Below are positions 14,621 to 23,023 of a stretch of DNA of 64,000 bases, one piece after another. The position numbers and the translations under genes were made by a program. Position 1 is the first letter of the stretch; each line of letters starts with the position of its first letter. This DNA is from Myxococcota bacterium. GTDB taxonomy: Bacteria; Myxococcota_A; UBA9160; UBA4427. A model generated the notes under the pieces. It was not told the DNA's origin and ran no database searches. It was given only the letters and a program-made list of their open reading frames with translations. The DNA lies in the NCBI GenBank assembly GCA_041389495.1, contig JAWKRT010000001.1, forward strand, positions 2,170,001-2,234,000, given 5' to 3'.

Positions 14621-16909
14621 TCAGACCATGCGGATGCGGGGCGGGCTCGCGGCCGCGACGAGCGCGTCGCGCTGCGCGCCGTCGTACGGATGGATCGCGT
14701 AGCCGAAGCCGAGCGCGACGCGCACCGGACGGTTCAGCGTCTCGTCCTTCGCGACCGCGTCGGCGACCGCGCGCGCGAGCGTGTAGACACGGTCGCCCGG
14801 CGCCGAGCCGGGCTCCGGCAGCAGGATCTCGAACACGGCTTCGGAGCGGCGGCCGACGACGTCGAAGTCGCGCACGCCGCGTCGCAGCGCGTCCGCGACG
14901 CGGGCGACGACGCGGCGCGCGAGCGCGTCTCCGCCGGCGGCATGGATCTCGTCGAGGTTCTCGATCGTGCAGATGCACAGGGCGAGGGCCGCGTCCCGCC
15001 CCTCGGCGCGCGCGATCTCCTCGCCGAGGCGGCGCGCGAGGTACGTCTCGTTCGGGAGCCCGGTCTCGGGGTCGGAGTGGCGCGATTGGCGCGCGCTCGC
15101 GCGCTCCTGCGCCGCGGCGATCGCGCGCTCGACGTAGGACGCGTACTTCGCGAAGACCTGGAGGTCGTCGCTGTCGAAGCGACTCGGATAGAAGCGGTCC
15201 GCGGCCAGCTTGTCGTAGACGGCGAGCGTGCCGATCACGCGGCCCTCGCGCGCGAGCGGCGCGGCGAGCAGCGAGCGGCAGTCGCCGGCGATCCCGCGCA
15301 GCGACGGGTGCGCGGCCGTGTCCAGCACGCGATAGGCGCTGCGCTTGCGGATCGTCTCGCGCGCGACGTGCTTGTCGAGCTTGAACAGGCGCTCCTGCTG
15401 CGGCCCGTCGGCGGCGCCGAAGTAGGAGCGGATCACGAAGCGCTTCGACGCGTCGTCCTGGAGCCGCAGGATGGCGTGCTCGGCGTCGAGGATCAGCGCG
15501 AGCGACGACGTCGCGAGGCGCAGCACCTCGTTCGGCTCGCTCGCCGCGAGCATCCGCATGCCCGTCTCGTTGATGGCGGACAGCCGGTTCGCGCGCGCCG
15601 ACATGCGGCCCTCGCGCTCGACGCGCGCGATGCCCTCGGCGGCCGCGGCGGCGATCTCGCGGAGCCAGCCCTCGGCGCCGCGCCCGAGCCCGCCGCTCCC
15701 GGTCTGGACGGACAGCACGCCGATCGTGGCGGTGCCGCTCGCGAGCGCGAGCGAGGCGTACTCGATCTCGCCCCGCTCGTCGCGCAGGAAGCGGGCTTCG
15801 CCGGTCTCGGCGACGCGCCCGTCGATGCCCTGGCCCGGCACCACGCGGTACTCGCCACCGAAGCCGCCGCCCTCGAGCGAGGTCGCCGCGAGGCGCAGGT
15901 CGGTGCTCCCGCCCTCGCGGAGGTAGAGGTTCGCGATGCCACCGCCCGAGCGCTGGGCGACGTCGATGCAGAGGGCGCGCAGGCGGTCGGGAAGCGGGTC
16001 GGGCCCCTGCAGGATGCGGTGGATGCCGCGCACGGCCGAGTAGCGCGACGCCTGGTCGCGCAGCTGCTCGTGCTCGCGCGCGCGCGCGATGATCTGCGCG
16101 TCGAGGTGCGCGAGCTGCTCGACGAAGGCGAGGTCGTCCTCGCCGAACTGGCCCGTGCGCACGCTGTGGTGGAGGTTCAGCACGCCGAGCACGCGGCCCT
16201 CGTGCACGAGCGGAACGCACAGCGCGGACTCGACGTCGAGCCGCTCGCGAACGATGTGGAAGTCCGCGTGGTCGGCCCGTCCGGCGATGCGCAGCGGGCG
16301 CGCGGTGGCGGCGGCGCGGCCCGCGATGCCCTCGCCGAGCGGCACGCGGATCTTCGGCCAGAGCTCTCGCTCGACGCCGACCGCGACGCGGATGCGGAGC
16401 TCGCGCGCGGTCTCGTCGAGGAGCATCAGCGAGCCGCCGTCGGCGCCCGTCACGCCGATCGCGATCTCGAGCATGCGCGTGAACAGCTCGTCCGCGTCGA
16501 CGGTGAGCTCGACGGATTCGACCACCTCGGAGAGCGCCTGCAGGAGCTCCGACTTGCGGTCGTGCGCGGCGACGCCGTAGGCCCAGAGCAGCCGCGCGGC
16601 GAGCGGCGTGAGCACCTGGATGCCGCGTGCGGCCGCGTTCGGGAGCCGCTGCGCGAAGGACACGCCACCGGGAGCGTCGTCGACGACGGCGTGCAGGGCG
16701 TCGCCGGCGACGAAGGCGTCGAAGTCGTCCGTCGCGATCGCGGCGACGAAGTCGCCGAGCTCGGGGCGGACGGCGCGCGCGCGGCTCGCGGCCGCGCGCG
16801 GGTTCGGGTCGTAGATGCGCACGACATCGACGTCGGCGTTGCCGACGAGCAGCGCGAGGAGACGCAGCGTCTCCTCGCTGGCGCCGCAGATGCCGACGCG
16901 CCGTCTCAC
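14621..16909 (-). CDS. Rossmann-GAF-GAF-GAF-pseudoGGDEF signalling protein
   Basis: A 762-residue cytosolic sensor. Residues 1-115 look like a nucleotide-binding Rossmann domain (VGICGASEETLRLL, then VDVVRIYDPNP with an acidic ribose-binding position). Three GAF-type domains follow, at about 125-290, 300-455 and 460-610, then a GGDEF-like domain opening with DPETGLPNETYLARRL. The active-site GGDEF is replaced within GRRSEAVFEI, so diguanylate cyclase activity is not expected; the domain may bind a nucleotide or a partner. The GTG start overlaps the stop of the MglA-like GTPase gene by 4 nt (GTGA), implying translational coupling and probably a shared pathway. Ligands of the GAF domains cannot be inferred. 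Confidence 0.82.
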   Translation of the reverse strand: MRRRVGICGASEETLRLLALLVGNADVDVVRIYDPNPRAAASRARAVRPELGDFVAAIATDDFDAFVAGDALHAVVDDAPGGVSFAQRLPNAAARGIQVLTPLAARLLWAYGVAAHDRKSELLQALSEVVESVELTVDADELFTRMLEIAIGVTGADGGSLMLLDETARELRIRVAVGVERELWPKIRVPLGEGIAGRAAATARPLRIAGRADHADFHIVRERLDVESALCVPLVHEGRVLGVLNLHHSVRTGQFGEDDLAFVEQLAHLDAQIIARAREHEQLRDQASRYSAVRGIHRILQGPDPLPDRLRALCIDVAQRSGGGIANLYLREGGSTDLRLAATSLEGGGFGGEYRVVPGQGIDGRVAETGEARFLRDERGEIEYASLALASGTATIGVLSVQTGSGGLGRGAEGWLREIAAAAAEGIARVEREGRMSARANRLSAINETGMRMLAASEPNEVLRLATSSLALILDAEHAILRLQDDASKRFVIRSYFGAADGPQQERLFKLDKHVARETIRKRSAYRVLDTAAHPSLRGIAGDCRSLLAAPLAREGRVIGTLAVYDKLAADRFYPSRFDSDDLQVFAKYASYVERAIAAAQERASARQSRHSDPETGLPNETYLARRLGEEIARAEGRDAALALCICTIENLDEIHAAGGDALARRVVARVADALRRGVRDFDVVGRRSEAVFEILLPEPGSAPGDRVYTLARAVADAVAKDETLNRPVRVALGFGYAIHPYDGAQRDALVAAASPPRIRMV

Positions 16910-17967
16910 TCGTCGCCGCCGTCCAGCAGCGGATCGAGCTGGATCGTGAGAGCGAGGCTCGCGGTCGCGCCGCTCGCGTCGCCGAGCACGAGCGGAATGC
17001 GCACCGCGCGCTCGCCCGCGCGTGCGGCGCTGCCGACGGACACGATGCGCAGGTCGGCGCCGAGCGCGAAGCCGCTCGGCGGCTTCGGCTCGCTCGCGAG
17101 CGCGTCGTACGGGCGGTCGAAGGCGCGGTGCGTCTCGAGGTCGAGCGCGTCGTGCGCCGCGGCGCCCGCGTCGGCGGCGATCGCCTCGGCCTCGATCGCC
17201 TGCTCGAGGAGCTCGGTCGTCGACAGCGCCGGCGCCTCGGGGCGCGCGCGGCGAAGCAGCGCATCGGGGTCGTAGACGGGGGCCGGGCGGCCGACCGGAG
17301 CCGGCTCCGCGGGGGCGTGCGCGGCCTCGTGCGCGGGCGCGGCGTCGGCCGTTCCCTCGGTCGATTCCGGCGCGGGCGCGGGCTCGCTCGCGGCCGCGGG
17401 ACGGTCGCGAAGGCCGCGCACGACGCGCTTGCTGATGGTGGTGAGTGTCTGCAGGACGCCCGTTCCCTCGGTCGCGACCGCCTCGAACACGGCGGCCGAC
17501 GGCAGCGCGATACGGCGGTGCAGGCGCTCGATGTGCGTGTCGTCGGCGAGGTCGCGCTTGTTGTACTGGACGAGCACGGGGAGCTCGGCGAGCGAGCGGC
17601 CGTAGCTCTCGAGCGCGGCGGCGAGCTCGTCGCGGGACTCGACGTTCTGCTGCATGCGCGACGGCGTCGAGTCGACGACGAGCACGACGCCGCTCACCTC
17701 GTCGAGCAGCTGCTTGCGCGTCGGCGCCTGTTCGTCGCCGTCGGGAACGGCGACGACCTCGATGCACATCGGAACGCCGCCGACCTCGCCGAGCTGGATG
17801 GGGAGCGTCTCGTAGGTGACCGTCGGGTCGAGGCGCGTCGGCTCGCGGCGCAGCTCGCCGCGGTGGTCGGCGCGCAGCTTCGCGCGGATCGTCTCGAGGT
17901 TCGTCGTCTTGCCGGCGCCCGCGATTCCCCAGTAGAGGATGCGCGCGTTCATCGTGGCCTCCGCCAT
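16906..17967 (-). CDS. MglA-like small GTPase with C-terminal extension
   Basis: A 353-residue protein whose first 190 residues match the Ras-like MglA family: RILYWGIAGAGKTTNLETI (G1, K20), DPTVTYETLP in the switch region, VSGVVLVVDSTPSRMQQN and the G4 motif YNKRDL. The MglA PGQ segment after the third strand is replaced by VPDGDEQAP, so the usual DxxG/PGQ catalytic element is altered and hydrolysis may be slow or partner-dependent. A Pro/Ala/Glu linker leads to a beta-rich C-terminal module of about 60 residues (ALGADLRIVSVGSAARAGER). MglA proteins set polarity for pili and gliding. The ATG overlaps the HEAT-gene stop by 1 nt (TGATG). Confidence 0.85.
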   Translation of the reverse strand: MAEATMNARILYWGIAGAGKTTNLETIRAKLRADHRGELRREPTRLDPTVTYETLPIQLGEVGGVPMCIEVVAVPDGDEQAPTRKQLLDEVSGVVLVVDSTPSRMQQNVESRDELAAALESYGRSLAELPVLVQYNKRDLADDTHIERLHRRIALPSAAVFEAVATEGTGVLQTLTTISKRVVRGLRDRPAAASEPAPAPESTEGTADAAPAHEAAHAPAEPAPVGRPAPVYDPDALLRRARPEAPALSTTELLEQAIEAEAIAADAGAAAHDALDLETHRAFDRPYDALASEPKPPSGFALGADLRIVSVGSAARAGERAVRIPLVLGDASGATASLALTIQLDPLLDGGDE

Positions 17968-19055
17968 CACAGCTTTCCCTTCTTCTGCAGGATGCGCCGC
18001 GCGTGCGTCGACACGGCCGACGGCACGTCGCGGCTCCGCATGATCGTCCGGAGCTCCTTGTCCTGCAGGTAGTTCAGGAAGCTGATCGCCTGGGCCTGCG
18101 GGACCTTCGGATTCGTCGCGAGCGCGAGCTTCACCTGGTAGCTCTTCGTCCAGTCCCGGTTCGCGGCGATGATGCGCATGACCTCGTCGCAGAGGCCGCG
18201 CGACTGTGCGTACGAGACGACCTCGGACTCGGTGATCTTCGGGCTCGTGATCGCGGCGCTGGCTACGACCTTGTTGCGGTCGCGGATCAGGAGCGCGCGC
18301 GCCTCCGTTCCGCCGAGCCGCGCGAGCTTGACCTTCTGCATGACGGTCATCTTCTGCACGGCGGCGAAGAGGTTGCTCGCGATCTCCTCCTCGTCGATCG
18401 CGTCGTCGTGCTCGGCCGAGAGGCGCCCCGCGAAGCCGGCGAGCTCGTCGCCGAGCAGCTCGAGCATCGCGGCCTCCGCCTCGTCGTCGGAGAGCTCGGC
18501 CCCGGCGTCGTCGGCGCGTTCGCCCTCCGTCGGGCTCATTCCGAGGAAGCTCAGGATGCGCTCGATCACGGCGCGCCCGGTCAGCGGGTTGCTCCCGAGC
18601 GCGTCGACGATCTCCTCGCAGCGCATCATGCGCTGCTGGTTCTGGCTGACGATGTCGACGACGGCGCGCAGCGGCAGCGTCGCGAGGAACGCGATCGTGC
18701 GATCGTCCGCGGCCGCGTTGAGGGCGATCTGCGAGGCGCGCGCCTCGTCGTCCTTGTGCACGCGCGCGAGGAACGAGAGCAGGGCGGGGTGCGCGGGGCC
18801 GGTGAGGACGGGGTCGAGGACGTGCTCGGGCAGGTTCTCGAGGCTCGCGCGCGCGGTCTCTTTCACCTGCGCGTCGGGGTCGTGCACGAGCGCGAACAGG
18901 ACGGTCGCGAGCTCGAGGGGCTCGAGCGGAAGCGCGCCGCGCGCGGCCATGCGCCGGGCCTCGACCGGCGCGTCGCGCCGCGCGTACTTCTCGCCCTGGG
19001 GCGAGAGCCGCAGTCGGATCCGTCCTTCCTGTCCCGGTGCTTCCTGGCTCGCCAC
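17967..19055 (-). CDS. HEAT-repeat-like helical protein of the GTPase operon
   Basis: A 362-residue, almost entirely helical soluble protein. Repeated helical pairs can be read, for example LATVLFALVHDPDAQVKETARASL, in units of about 20-30 residues, and an acidic stretch (GAELSDDEAEA) separates two helical halves. The second half (VMQKVKLARLGGTEARALLI ... NRDWTKSYQVKLALATNPK) has regular spacing like HEAT or leucine-rich-variant repeats. It is first in a tightly overlapped unit with the GTPase and the GAF protein, so a scaffold or GTPase-regulator role is an inference. It starts at GTG with GAGGGG 7 nt upstream. No named family recognised. Confidence 0.75.
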   Translation of the reverse strand: MASQEAPGQEGRIRLRLSPQGEKYARRDAPVEARRMAARGALPLEPLELATVLFALVHDPDAQVKETARASLENLPEHVLDPVLTGPAHPALLSFLARVHKDDEARASQIALNAAADDRTIAFLATLPLRAVVDIVSQNQQRMMRCEEIVDALGSNPLTGRAVIERILSFLGMSPTEGERADDAGAELSDDEAEAAMLELLGDELAGFAGRLSAEHDDAIDEEEIASNLFAAVQKMTVMQKVKLARLGGTEARALLIRDRNKVVASAAITSPKITESEVVSYAQSRGLCDEVMRIIAANRDWTKSYQVKLALATNPKVPQAQAISFLNYLQDKELRTIMRSRDVPSAVSTHARRILQKKGKL

Positions 19056-19099
19056 GCGTCGCCGCCCCTCGCATGCTCTCGTTCTTCCGTTCCGCGCGT

Positions 19100-19130
19100 C
19101 CGCGAAGCGCGGCGCGGCGTGCGCGCCGCG
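19100..19130 (-). terminator. Tandem hairpins after the EF-G paralogue
   Basis: Directly downstream of the EF-G stop on the minus strand, CGCGGCG-CGCA-CGCCGCG (19113-19130) is followed by CCGCG-CTT-CGCGG (19100-19112). Two stacked GC hairpins separate the nadC-birA-coaX-EF-G unit from the HEAT/GTPase unit, but there is no T run. Confidence 0.45.
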
Positions 19131-21191
19131 TCAGTCGTCGGTCCGCGCCGCGGCCTGCGCCTTCGCGATCACCTTCTCCTGCACTTCCTTCGGACACGGG
19201 TCGTAGTGGGAGAAGTCCATGTGGAAGTCGCCCTTGCCGCCCGTGAGGCTCGTGAGGGCGCTCGCGTACTCGAGCATCTCGGCCATCGGAATCTGGGCGC
19301 GGACGACGGTGCTCGCGCCGATCGCCTCGGTCGACTGCACACGGCCGCGTCGGCTCGAGATGTCGCCCATGATGTCGCCGACGCTCTCGTCCGGAACCAC
19401 GATCTCCGCGCTCATGATCGGCTCGAGCAGCGCGGGTCGCGCCTGCTCGAGCGCCGCCTTGAAGCCGAACGACCCGGCCAGCTTGAAGGCCATCTCGTTG
19501 CTGTCGACCGAGTGGTGCTTGCCGTCGATGCAGTGGACCTTGACGTCGACGACCGGATAGCCGGCGAGCGGGCCGGCGTCGGCGGCCTCGTGGATGCCCT
19601 TCTCGACGGCGGGGATCAGATTGCGCGGGATCGCGCCCCCCACGATCTCGTCGAGGAACTCGATGCCGGCCCCCCGCGCGTTGGGCTCGATGCTCAGGTA
19701 GCAGACGCCAAACATGCCCTTGCCGCCGGACTGCTTCTTGAGCTTGCCTTCGACGTTCTCGGCCCTTCCGAGGATCGTCTCGCGATACGGAACCTTGGGC
19801 GTCGCGAGGTCGACTTCGCAGTCGAACATCCGCGCGAGCTTGTGGACGGTGGTGCGGATGTGGAGCTCGCCCATGCCGGTCAGGAGGAACTCGCCCGTGG
19901 AGGCTTCGCGCCCGAGCTGGAGCGTCGGATCCTCCTCCACGAGTCGGCCGAGCGAGGCGTAGACTTTATCCTCGTCCCCCTGTGATTTCGCGGAGATGGC
20001 ATACGAAAGCACGCCTTGCGGAATGGTCGGGGAGGGGAGTCGCACGCCGCCCTTCTCGGCCGTCAACACGTCGCCCGTGTGGATGCCCTTCACCTTCGCG
20101 ACGGCGACGATCTCTCCCGGGCCGGCCTCGTTCGCATCGACGTGCTGGTCGCCCTGCAGACGGAAGAGCTTGCCGATGCGGACCTTCTCGCCGGTCGTCG
20201 CGTCGAGCACGGTGGAGTCGGACCGGACCGTGCCGGAGACGATGCGGAAGACCGAGAGCGTGCCCGCGTAGCGGTCGATCAGCGTCTTGAAGACGATCGC
20301 GGCGAGGGGGGCCGAGGCCTCGGGCGCGACCGGGGTGTCGCGGCCGCTCTCGGCATCGACGGCCGCCCACGGCCCGCGGTCGGCCGCGGACGGCAGGAGC
20401 TCGAGGATCGCCGCGAGCAGGACGTCGACGCCCGCGCCCGTCGCCGCGCTCCCGCCGATCACCGGGAGGAGCGCGCCGCTGCGCACGCCCGCGACCAGCC
20501 CGCGTCGCAGCTCGTCGTCGGCGAGCTCGCCGTTCTCGAGATAGTGCTCGAGCAGCGCGTCGTCCGTCTCGGCGACGGCCTCGACGAGTTCGAGGCGTCG
20601 CGTCTCGGCCTCTTCGGCGGCGTCGGCCGGGACGTCCTCCGGCGCGCCGCCCGAGAAGGACCGCTGCGCGACGAGCTCGACGACTCCCTCGAGCGCGGCG
20701 CCCGCGCCGATCGGTGCGCCGAGCGCGACGACGCGCCGGTCGGTGCCCGCCGCGAGCGAGGCGATGGCCGCGTCGAAGTCCGCGCGCTCGTGGTCCATCG
20801 CGTTGACGAATGCGATCGCCGCGCGCCCGTCGAGCGCGCCGAGCATCTTGTGCGTCCCGACCTTCGCGCCGTCGACGGCGCTCACCACGACGACGGCGGC
20901 ATCGAGCGCCTGCAGCGCGATGCGACCGTCGGGCTGGAAGTTCGGGTGACCGGGCGTGTCGACGAGCGTGACGCGCCCGCCGTCGAGGTCGAAGCTGAAG
21001 ACGTGCGAGGTGATCGTGTGCGCGTGCCCGTCGCGTTCCTCGGGCAGGGTGTTGAGGACCGACGTTCCCTGGTCGACGCTGCCGGGCTTCGGCGTCGCAC
21101 CCGCGCGGTGGAGGAGGGCCTCGCCGAGAGTCGTCTTGCCGTCCGAGGCGTGTCCGATCAGGGCGAAGTTGCGCGTCGTCGTCGGCTCCAT
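19131..21191 (-). CDS. Elongation factor G paralogue (EF-G2-like GTPase)
   Basis: A 686-residue translational GTPase with all five EF-G domains: G domain, EF-Tu-like domain II (FKTLIDRYAGTLSVFRIVSG), and domains III-V (GMGELHIRTTVHKL, GGKGMFGVCYLSIEP, SSRRGRVQSTEA). The G motifs are atypical. G1 is GHASDGKTTL rather than AHIDAGKTT, G3 is DTPGHPNF, and G4 is NAMD instead of NKMD. Such divergent EF-Gs are often secondary copies (EF-G2) beside a canonical fusA in the str operon, so this is probably not the main elongation factor. The ATG at 21191 follows a good AGAGAGGTG site and lies 3 nt after coaX, indicating cotranscription. Confidence 0.88.
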   Translation of the reverse strand: MEPTTTRNFALIGHASDGKTTLGEALLHRAGATPKPGSVDQGTSVLNTLPEERDGHAHTITSHVFSFDLDGGRVTLVDTPGHPNFQPDGRIALQALDAAVVVVSAVDGAKVGTHKMLGALDGRAAIAFVNAMDHERADFDAAIASLAAGTDRRVVALGAPIGAGAALEGVVELVAQRSFSGGAPEDVPADAAEEAETRRLELVEAVAETDDALLEHYLENGELADDELRRGLVAGVRSGALLPVIGGSAATGAGVDVLLAAILELLPSAADRGPWAAVDAESGRDTPVAPEASAPLAAIVFKTLIDRYAGTLSVFRIVSGTVRSDSTVLDATTGEKVRIGKLFRLQGDQHVDANEAGPGEIVAVAKVKGIHTGDVLTAEKGGVRLPSPTIPQGVLSYAISAKSQGDEDKVYASLGRLVEEDPTLQLGREASTGEFLLTGMGELHIRTTVHKLARMFDCEVDLATPKVPYRETILGRAENVEGKLKKQSGGKGMFGVCYLSIEPNARGAGIEFLDEIVGGAIPRNLIPAVEKGIHEAADAGPLAGYPVVDVKVHCIDGKHHSVDSNEMAFKLAGSFGFKAALEQARPALLEPIMSAEIVVPDESVGDIMGDISSRRGRVQSTEAIGASTVVRAQIPMAEMLEYASALTSLTGGKGDFHMDFSHYDPCPKEVQEKVIAKAQAAARTDD

Positions 21192-21194
21192 GCG

Positions 21195-22013
21195 TCACCT
21201 CTCTTTGCGGGATCCCTCGGGTCGGTTCTTCTCGAACAGCAGGCGCAGGCCCTGCAGCGTGAGGAAGGGCTCGACGCGCTCGATCGTGCGCGCCTCGGTC
21301 GAGATGCGGCCCGCGAGCCCGCCCGTCGCGACGACGCGCACGTCGTCGCCGAGCTCGGGCTTGATGCGCTCGACCATCGAGTCGACGAGCCCCGCGTAGC
21401 CGTAGAGCAGGCCCGACTGCAGCGCGGCGGTCGTCGTCTTCCCGATCACGCTGCGCGGCCGGACGATCTCGACGCGATGCAGCTTGGACGCGCGCTCGAA
21501 GAGCGCCTCCATCGAGATGTGGATGCCCGGGAAGATCGCGCCGCCCAGGTACTCGCCGTTGCGCGAGACGCAGTCGAACGTCGTCGCGGTGCCGAAGTCG
21601 ACGGCGATCGTGGCGCTGTGGAAGAGATCGAAGGCCGCGACCGCGTTCACGATGCGATCGGCCCCGACCTCGTGGGGGTTCTCGTAGCGGACGGGCATCC
21701 CGGTGCGGATCCCCGGCCCGACGGTGAGCGGAGGCCGGTCGAAGAGCTTGGTCGAGACGCGCTCCCAGATCGGCTGCAGCGGCGGCACGACGCTCGACAT
21801 GATCACGTCGGTCACGTCCTCGGTCGCGAGGCCGTCCTGCGTGAAGAGCGCGCGGAGCATCACGCCGAGCTCGTCCGAGGTCTGCTCGCGGTGCGTGCTC
21901 ACGCGCCAGTGATGGGAGAGCTCGGCGGGCGCGCCGCCGCGGCGGTAGTCGAAGACGCCGAGCGACACGTTCGTGTTGCCGATGTCGATCACGAGCAGGA
22001 CGGGGTCGCTCAC
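21195..22013 (-). CDS. coaX: Type III pantothenate kinase
   Basis: Phosphorylates pantothenate as the first step of CoA synthesis in the cytosol. The 272-residue ASKHA-fold protein shows the type III signatures IDIGNTNVSLGVFD (phosphate 1), NPHEVGADRIVNAVAAF, the IAVDFGTATTFDC phosphate-2 motif and GGAIFPGI. Its GTG start overlaps the birA stop as GTGA, and the nadC-birA-coaX order is common in many bacteria. coaD and coaBC occur later in the window, so three CoA-pathway steps are represented. Confidence 0.96.
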   Translation of the reverse strand: MSDPVLLVIDIGNTNVSLGVFDYRRGGAPAELSHHWRVSTHREQTSDELGVMLRALFTQDGLATEDVTDVIMSSVVPPLQPIWERVSTKLFDRPPLTVGPGIRTGMPVRYENPHEVGADRIVNAVAAFDLFHSATIAVDFGTATTFDCVSRNGEYLGGAIFPGIHISMEALFERASKLHRVEIVRPRSVIGKTTTAALQSGLLYGYAGLVDSMVERIKPELGDDVRVVATGGLAGRISTEARTIERVEPFLTLQGLRLLFEKNRPEGSRKER

Positions 22014-23023
22014 GATGCGTCGCTCTCCTTCGCCAGCGTGACGTCGCCCGCGATCACGCGCGTACGTCCGCCGTCCTCGGTCTTGATCCAGAGGGCGCCC
22101 TCGTCGTCGATGCCGACGACGACGCCGCTCTGCGCATCGCCTGCGCCGTCCGGCCGCGCGTCGAGCACGCGGACGCGGCGCCCCGCCATCGCGAAGTACG
22201 CCTCGTAGCGCGCACGAAGCGGCGGGAATCCGTCGCGCGCGTGCTCGTCGAGCACGGCTTCCAGAATACTATAGAGGCGTCGGGCGAAGCCGATGCGGTC
22301 GATGCGACGGCCCGTGAACGAGCGCAGGCTGGTGGCAAGCGAGCGGAACTCGTCCGGGAAGTCGGCGCGGTCCACGTTGAGATTCACGCCGATGCCGAGG
22401 ATCGCGTGGCCGATGCGCGTCGCCTCGGCCTGCAGCTCCATCAGGATGCCGCTCGTCTTGAGGCCGCCGACGAGCACGTCGTTGGGCCACTTGATCTCGA
22501 CGTCGTCGCGGCGGCCGAGCTCCGCGGCGATCGCGTCGGCGACGGCGATCGCCGCCGTCGGGATCAGCGTCGGGGCCTGGGCGAGCTCGAGTCGCGGGCG
22601 CAGCACGATCGACGTGTAGAGATTGGCGTGCGGCGGCGAGAAGAAGCGCCGGCCGAGGCGGCCTCGTCCCGCCGTCTGCGCCTCGGCCACCACCGTGTAG
22701 CCCGCCGCCGCGCCGGCGGCCGCGCGCTCGGTCGCGACGCGGTTCGTCGAGTCGATCTCCTCGAAGTGCTCGATCTCGCGTGCGAGCCAACGCGTGTCGA
22801 GGCCGCACAGGATCTCCTCGCCGTAGAGCCGGTCGGGAGCGGCCCGCAGCCGATAGCCTCCGCCCGGCTCGCCCTCCACGTCGTAGCCGAGGCGCCGCAG
22901 CGATTCGATGTGCTTCCAGACCTGGGCGCGCGAGACGCCGAGCTCCGCCGAGAGCGCTTCGCCCGAGGCGGCGCCGGATGCGCCGCGCAGCAGGGCGAGT
23001 ACGCGCGCAGCCCCTGCGTTCAC
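22010..23023 (-). CDS. birA: Bifunctional biotin-protein ligase / biotin operon repressor
   Basis: Activates biotin to biotinyl-AMP and transfers it to carboxylase carrier proteins. The N-terminal winged helix (ELGVSRAQVWKHIESLRRLG) marks the repressor-type, 337-residue form. The catalytic domain carries IDSTNRVA, AGRGRLGRRFFSP (the biotinyl-AMP loop) and IKWPNDV, followed by a C-terminal SH3-like domain. The GTG start overlaps the nadC stop (GTGA). The DNA-binding domain implies that it regulates biotin genes, none of which lie in the window. Confidence 0.95.
   Translation of the reverse strand: MNAGAARVLALLRGASGAASGEALSAELGVSRAQVWKHIESLRRLGYDVEGEPGGGYRLRAAPDRLYGEEILCGLDTRWLAREIEHFEEIDSTNRVATERAAAGAAAGYTVVAEAQTAGRGRLGRRFFSPPHANLYTSIVLRPRLELAQAPTLIPTAAIAVADAIAAELGRRDDVEIKWPNDVLVGGLKTSGILMELQAEATRIGHAILGIGVNLNVDRADFPDEFRSLATSLRSFTGRRIDRIGFARRLYSILEAVLDEHARDGFPPLRARYEAYFAMAGRRVRVLDARPDGAGDAQSGVVVGIDDEGALWIKTEDGGRTRVIAGDVTLAKESDAS

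Noticed and set aside
14621..16909. Diguanylate cyclase annotation for the GAF protein
   Set aside because: The active-site GGDEF sequence is absent (RRSEAVFEI at the equivalent position), so catalysis is not supported.
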